Shown here piece by piece: positions 7,533-9,232 of a stretch of DNA of 9,232 nucleotides. This DNA comes from Bacteriovoracaceae bacterium. Its GTDB lineage: Bacteria; Bdellovibrionota; Bacteriovoracia; Bacteriovoracales; Bacteriovoracaceae. The notes beneath the pieces were generated by a model that worked only from the letters and a program-made list of their open reading frames with translations, was not told where the DNA came from and did not search any database. The translations under genes and the position numbers were made by a program. The stretch is taken from NCBI GenBank assembly GCA_007116425.1, contig SKIL01000290.1, positions 1 to 9,232 on the forward strand. Direction: 5' to 3'. The first letter of the stretch is position 1. Each line of letters opens with the position of its first letter.

Positions 7533-7561
7533 TAGAGCAATATAAGTTTTTATATTCTCTA
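7533..7561. terminator. AT-rich 12-bp hairpin after dus, candidate terminator
   Basis: TAGAG, one bulged base, AATATAA, a 4-base loop, TTATATT and CTCTA form a 12-bp stem with a single bulge, starting 57 bases after the dus stop codon. On the minus strand the following bases (AATTTATC) are only weakly T-rich; on the plus strand a T-rich stretch follows. The stem has few G-C pairs, so termination strength is doubtful. It could end dus transcription or merely be an AT-rich dyad. Confidence 0.35.
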
Positions 7562-7618
7562 GTTTTTGATTTTCTAGATATTTTAGTGGCAAGAATTTAT
7601 GGCACTTTTTAAAATTGA

Positions 7619-8743
7619 TTACCCATGGCCTGAAGTCATGAAGCTCTCGCTAAAGTCGATACTTTGGCCACTATCAGCTTGAGAGAAAAAGAAGTCTTGA
7701 GTTAATTTTAAGGTTTCATCTATTTCAGGTGTTTTGAAAAGTAGATCTCTAAAGAGGCCAGCGCCTTTAAACCCTGCGGCCATCCATATAATATGCTTGC
7801 GCATTTGTACAAGTAGATGTCTTGGCGCTATTTCTTGTTGTGATTCTCGAATATAGTCGGCCAGAACCAGAATGACTTCTAGATAGTCTCTTGCCGTAAA
7901 GTAGGGGAGATCTTCTGTTGTTTGTAGTTCTGACTCTAAAAAAAGAAAGGGGTTTCTCAATGGCCCCCTTCCTAGCATTAATGCTTGGCAATTTGTTTGT
8001 TGAAGTCTCGTTTGGACTTGTTGTGCTGTATTTAAGTCTCCATTTCCAATCAGTGGAAGGATATTGTTATTGGCCAATGTTTCAAGATATTCCCAGTCGG
8101 CATGACCTTTATATTGCTGAGTTCTGGTTCTCCCATGAACTGCAACAAACTCAATGCCCTCTTCTTTAGCGATGTGAAGAACTTCGTCTGCATTTCTATT
8201 GTCTTGGTCCCAACCGGTTCTAATTTTGATTGTTAGGGGAACTGGAATGGCATTTTTTATGGCCTTAAAAAAGTCGGCCAGCTTTGTTGGGTCTTTTAGT
8301 AGGGCAGAGCCCCCACCTTTTGATACGACCTTTCTTACTGGGCATCCCATATTGATATCGATGAATTTTGGCATGACTTCTTGGTCACAGGCAACCTGGG
8401 CCGCAAGTGCCATCTTTTGAGCGTCTTCTCCAAAAAGTTGGATTCCAACACTTTTTTCTTTTGGATGAATTTTGAGCATATCCAGTGTTTTTTCATTCTT
8501 ATAATTTATTCCATGACAGGAAATGAGCTCGCTGACCGTGCCACCTGCACCAAGGTCTTCCATAAGTCTGCGAAATGGAGACTTGCAAATCATTGACATC
8601 GGTGCCAATAAAAGAGGCGATTGAAACCCAACAGAGCCTAAACTTATAGGTTTACGTCTTTCTAAAAGAGGCCGTATTTTATCATTCAGCGACTTTGAGA
8701 AAGGGAGCTCTTGAGTTTGAGTGTTTTCTTTACTAATTTCCAT
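7619..8743 (-). CDS. dusB: tRNA-dihydrouridine synthase, DusB-like
   Basis: This is a cytoplasmic FMN enzyme that reduces specific uridines in tRNA to dihydrouridine using NAD(P)H. At 374 residues it is slightly longer than the usual 320-340, with about 30 extra residues before the TIM barrel. Family motifs appear in order: L-A-P-M at 46-49 followed by S-P-F-R-R (FMN/barrel start), Q-L-F-G (102-105), D-I-N-M-G-C-P with catalytic C134, G-G-G-S-A-L-L-K-D-P (143-152), K-I-R-T-G-W with FMN-binding K173, V-H-G-R-T-R (H203), G-N-G-D (233-236) and L-G-R-G (257-260). The N-M-G-C-P-V-x-K-V-V context is DusB/Firmicute-Dus-like, while the GGG-ALLKDP part recalls DusC, so the exact subfamily and target uridine are not certain. 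It is divergent from the HAD gene. No Shine-Dalgarno is seen before the ATG. All catalytic motifs are intact. Confidence 0.93.
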   Translation of the reverse strand: MEISKENTQTQELPFSKSLNDKIRPLLERRKPISLGSVGFQSPLLLAPMSMICKSPFRRLMEDLGAGGTVSELISCHGINYKNEKTLDMLKIHPKEKSVGIQLFGEDAQKMALAAQVACDQEVMPKFIDINMGCPVRKVVSKGGGSALLKDPTKLADFFKAIKNAIPVPLTIKIRTGWDQDNRNADEVLHIAKEEGIEFVAVHGRTRTQQYKGHADWEYLETLANNNILPLIGNGDLNTAQQVQTRLQQTNCQALMLGRGPLRNPFLFLESELQTTEDLPYFTARDYLEVILVLADYIRESQQEIAPRHLLVQMRKHIIWMAAGFKGAGLFRDLLFKTPEIDETLKLTQDFFFSQADSGQSIDFSESFMTSGHG

Positions 8744-8751
8744 TAGCAGGA

Positions 8752-8781
8752 TAAATATCAGTCGAAGACAGAATGCGTCAA
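8752..8781 (-). promoter_or_regulatory. Candidate dus promoter, placed so close that the mRNA may be leaderless
   Basis: On the minus strand TTGACG (8781-8776) matches the -35 consensus at five of six bases. After an 18-base spacer comes TATTTA (8757-8752), preceded by TG and one base as in an extended -10. Only 8 bases lie between this box and the ATG at 8743, so the start point would fall at or within a few bases of the ATG. This agrees with the absence of a Shine-Dalgarno sequence. Confidence 0.45.
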
Positions 8782-8801
8782 GCCAAAGTCATGACTGTGG
8801 C
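8782..8801. promoter_or_regulatory. 20-bp near-perfect dyad in the dus/HAD divergent intergenic region, candidate operator
   Basis: The sequence GCCAAAGTCATGACTGTGGC is self-complementary at nine of ten pairs; the only mismatch is A8786 with G8797. The central AGTCATGACT is a perfect palindrome. It abuts the dus -35 (8776-8781) and ends 6 bases before the TATGAT box of the HAD gene. Its size and place suit a dimeric regulator acting on both promoters. The regulator is unknown. Confidence 0.5.
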
Positions 8802-8807
8802 AATTTT

Positions 8808-8829
8808 TATGATTAAGTAAGCAAGGGAG
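8808..8829 (+). promoter_or_regulatory. -10-like box and ribosome binding site of the HAD gene
   Basis: TATGAT (8808-8813) matches the -10 consensus at five of six bases, with no recognisable -35 at 16-18 bases; the dyad at 8782-8801 occupies that space. AAGGGAG (8823-8829) lies 6 bases before the ATG at 8836, a good Shine-Dalgarno sequence that fixes the start. Confidence 0.5.
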
Positions 8830-8835
8830 TTTTGT

Positions 8836-9232
8836 ATGTACCCTCCTGAGGAATGCCGTGGACTTATCGTTTTTGATTGTGATGACACCTTATGGGATCC
8901 ATTAAATAGGGTTTGTTTTAAGGGAATACCAGAGCTACTTCAAAAACTGGTTCAAGAAAAGTTGTGCCTTGTCGTCTGGACGGGAAGGTCGAGAAGCTCG
9001 TGCTTTAAATTGTTTAAAGAGTTTGGTATTCTCTCCTATTTTTGGGAGATCTATTGCGGGGATGATTTAATAGTTAAGCCTTATCCAGGTGAGATTGTTG
9101 AGTTGGCAAATACATTTGAGAAGAAGATCATGATCGGAGATCTAGAGGTCGACCATCAAGCCGCGCAAACCATTCAGGCCCATTTTTTATGGGCGGGCTG
9201 GTCGCAAGGTGATCCTGAAGTTGGTGAAAAAC
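8836..9232 (+). CDS. HAD-superfamily hydrolase/phosphatase, N-terminal 132 residues (cut by window edge)
   Basis: All four HAD motifs are visible. Motif I is F-D-C-D-D-T-L with nucleophile D14 and acid/base D16; motif II is W-T-G-R with T49; motif III is K81 in V-K-P; motif IV is G-D-L-E-V-D with D102 and D106 for magnesium. Such enzymes hydrolyse phosphate esters in the cytoplasm through an aspartyl-phosphate. The stretch between motifs I and II is short (about 30 residues), so there is little room for a C1 cap, as in capless or small-cap members. The substrate cannot be told; the region after motif IV (F-L-W-A-G-W) is still open at the window end, so the C-terminus is missing. It is transcribed away from dus with a 92-bp gap and has a clear Shine-Dalgarno. 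Confidence 0.9.
   Translation, partial: MYPPEECRGLIVFDCDDTLWDPLNRVCFKGIPELLQKLVQEKLCLVVWTGRSRSSCFKLFKEFGILSYFWEIYCGDDLIVKPYPGEIVELANTFEKKIMIGDLEVDHQAAQTIQAHFLWAGWSQGDPEVGEK

Noticed and set aside
7585..7606. Possible hairpin AGTG...CACT just after dus as terminator
   Set aside because: Only four base pairs form before a mismatch; the 7533-7561 stem is better.
7918..8596. Three plus-strand frames of 71-83 codons inside dus
   Set aside because: They are antisense to a gene with all catalytic Dus motifs intact and are not separate genes.
1..9232. CRISPR array, insertion sequence, tRNA or integration site
   Set aside because: No regularly spaced direct repeats, transposase motifs, terminal inverted repeats or cloverleaf-like sequence were seen on either strand.

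Overview
The window reads as a chromosomal segment of a low-to-moderate-GC, diderm, predatory-type or environmental bacterium. The best guess is Bdellovibrionota (Bacteriovorax/Halobacteriovorax-like). That guess rests on an AT-leaning composition, very large Asn/Gln/Ser-rich exported proteins of no familiar family, and a lipoprotein signal suited to an outer membrane. No rRNA or marker gene confirms it. No mobile element, CRISPR array, tRNA or rRNA was seen.

Layout: three genes lie on the minus strand and one, cut by the right edge, on the plus strand. From right to left: (1) plus strand, 8836 to the right edge, the N-terminal part of a HAD-superfamily hydrolase; (2) minus, 8743-7619, a DusB-like tRNA-dihydrouridine synthase; (3) minus, 7388-4662, a 908-residue exported, largely helical protein with a D/N-rich linker and a Gly/aromatic tail; (4) minus, 4452 through the left edge, at least 1484 residues of a giant cysteine-rich lipoprotein whose frame is open without a stop to base 1. 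The giant frame is the dominant feature of the left half and is incomplete at its C-terminus.

The two housekeeping-type genes (dus and HAD) are divergent and share a 92-bp intergenic region. This holds a 20-bp near-perfect dyad directly beside a good -35 for dus. The two exported proteins follow each other on the same strand with a 209-bp gap. That gap has its own -10 box, a perfect 8-bp hairpin and a tiny upstream ORF, so the giant gene probably has its own promoter even if the two products work together. The 230-bp gap between dus and the 908-residue gene holds an AT-rich 12-bp hairpin (possible terminator) and an 8-bp inverted repeat (possible operator).

The candidate for an undescribed system is the exported pair. 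One is a coiled-coil-like periplasmic or surface protein. The other is a surface-lipoprotein-like giant carrying several different disulfide modules, Asp/Asn loops resembling calcium sites, a module resembling the LecA/galactose-binding beta-sandwich, and an internal 19-residue C...C...W repeat. A role in adhesion or prey/surface recognition is an inference only.
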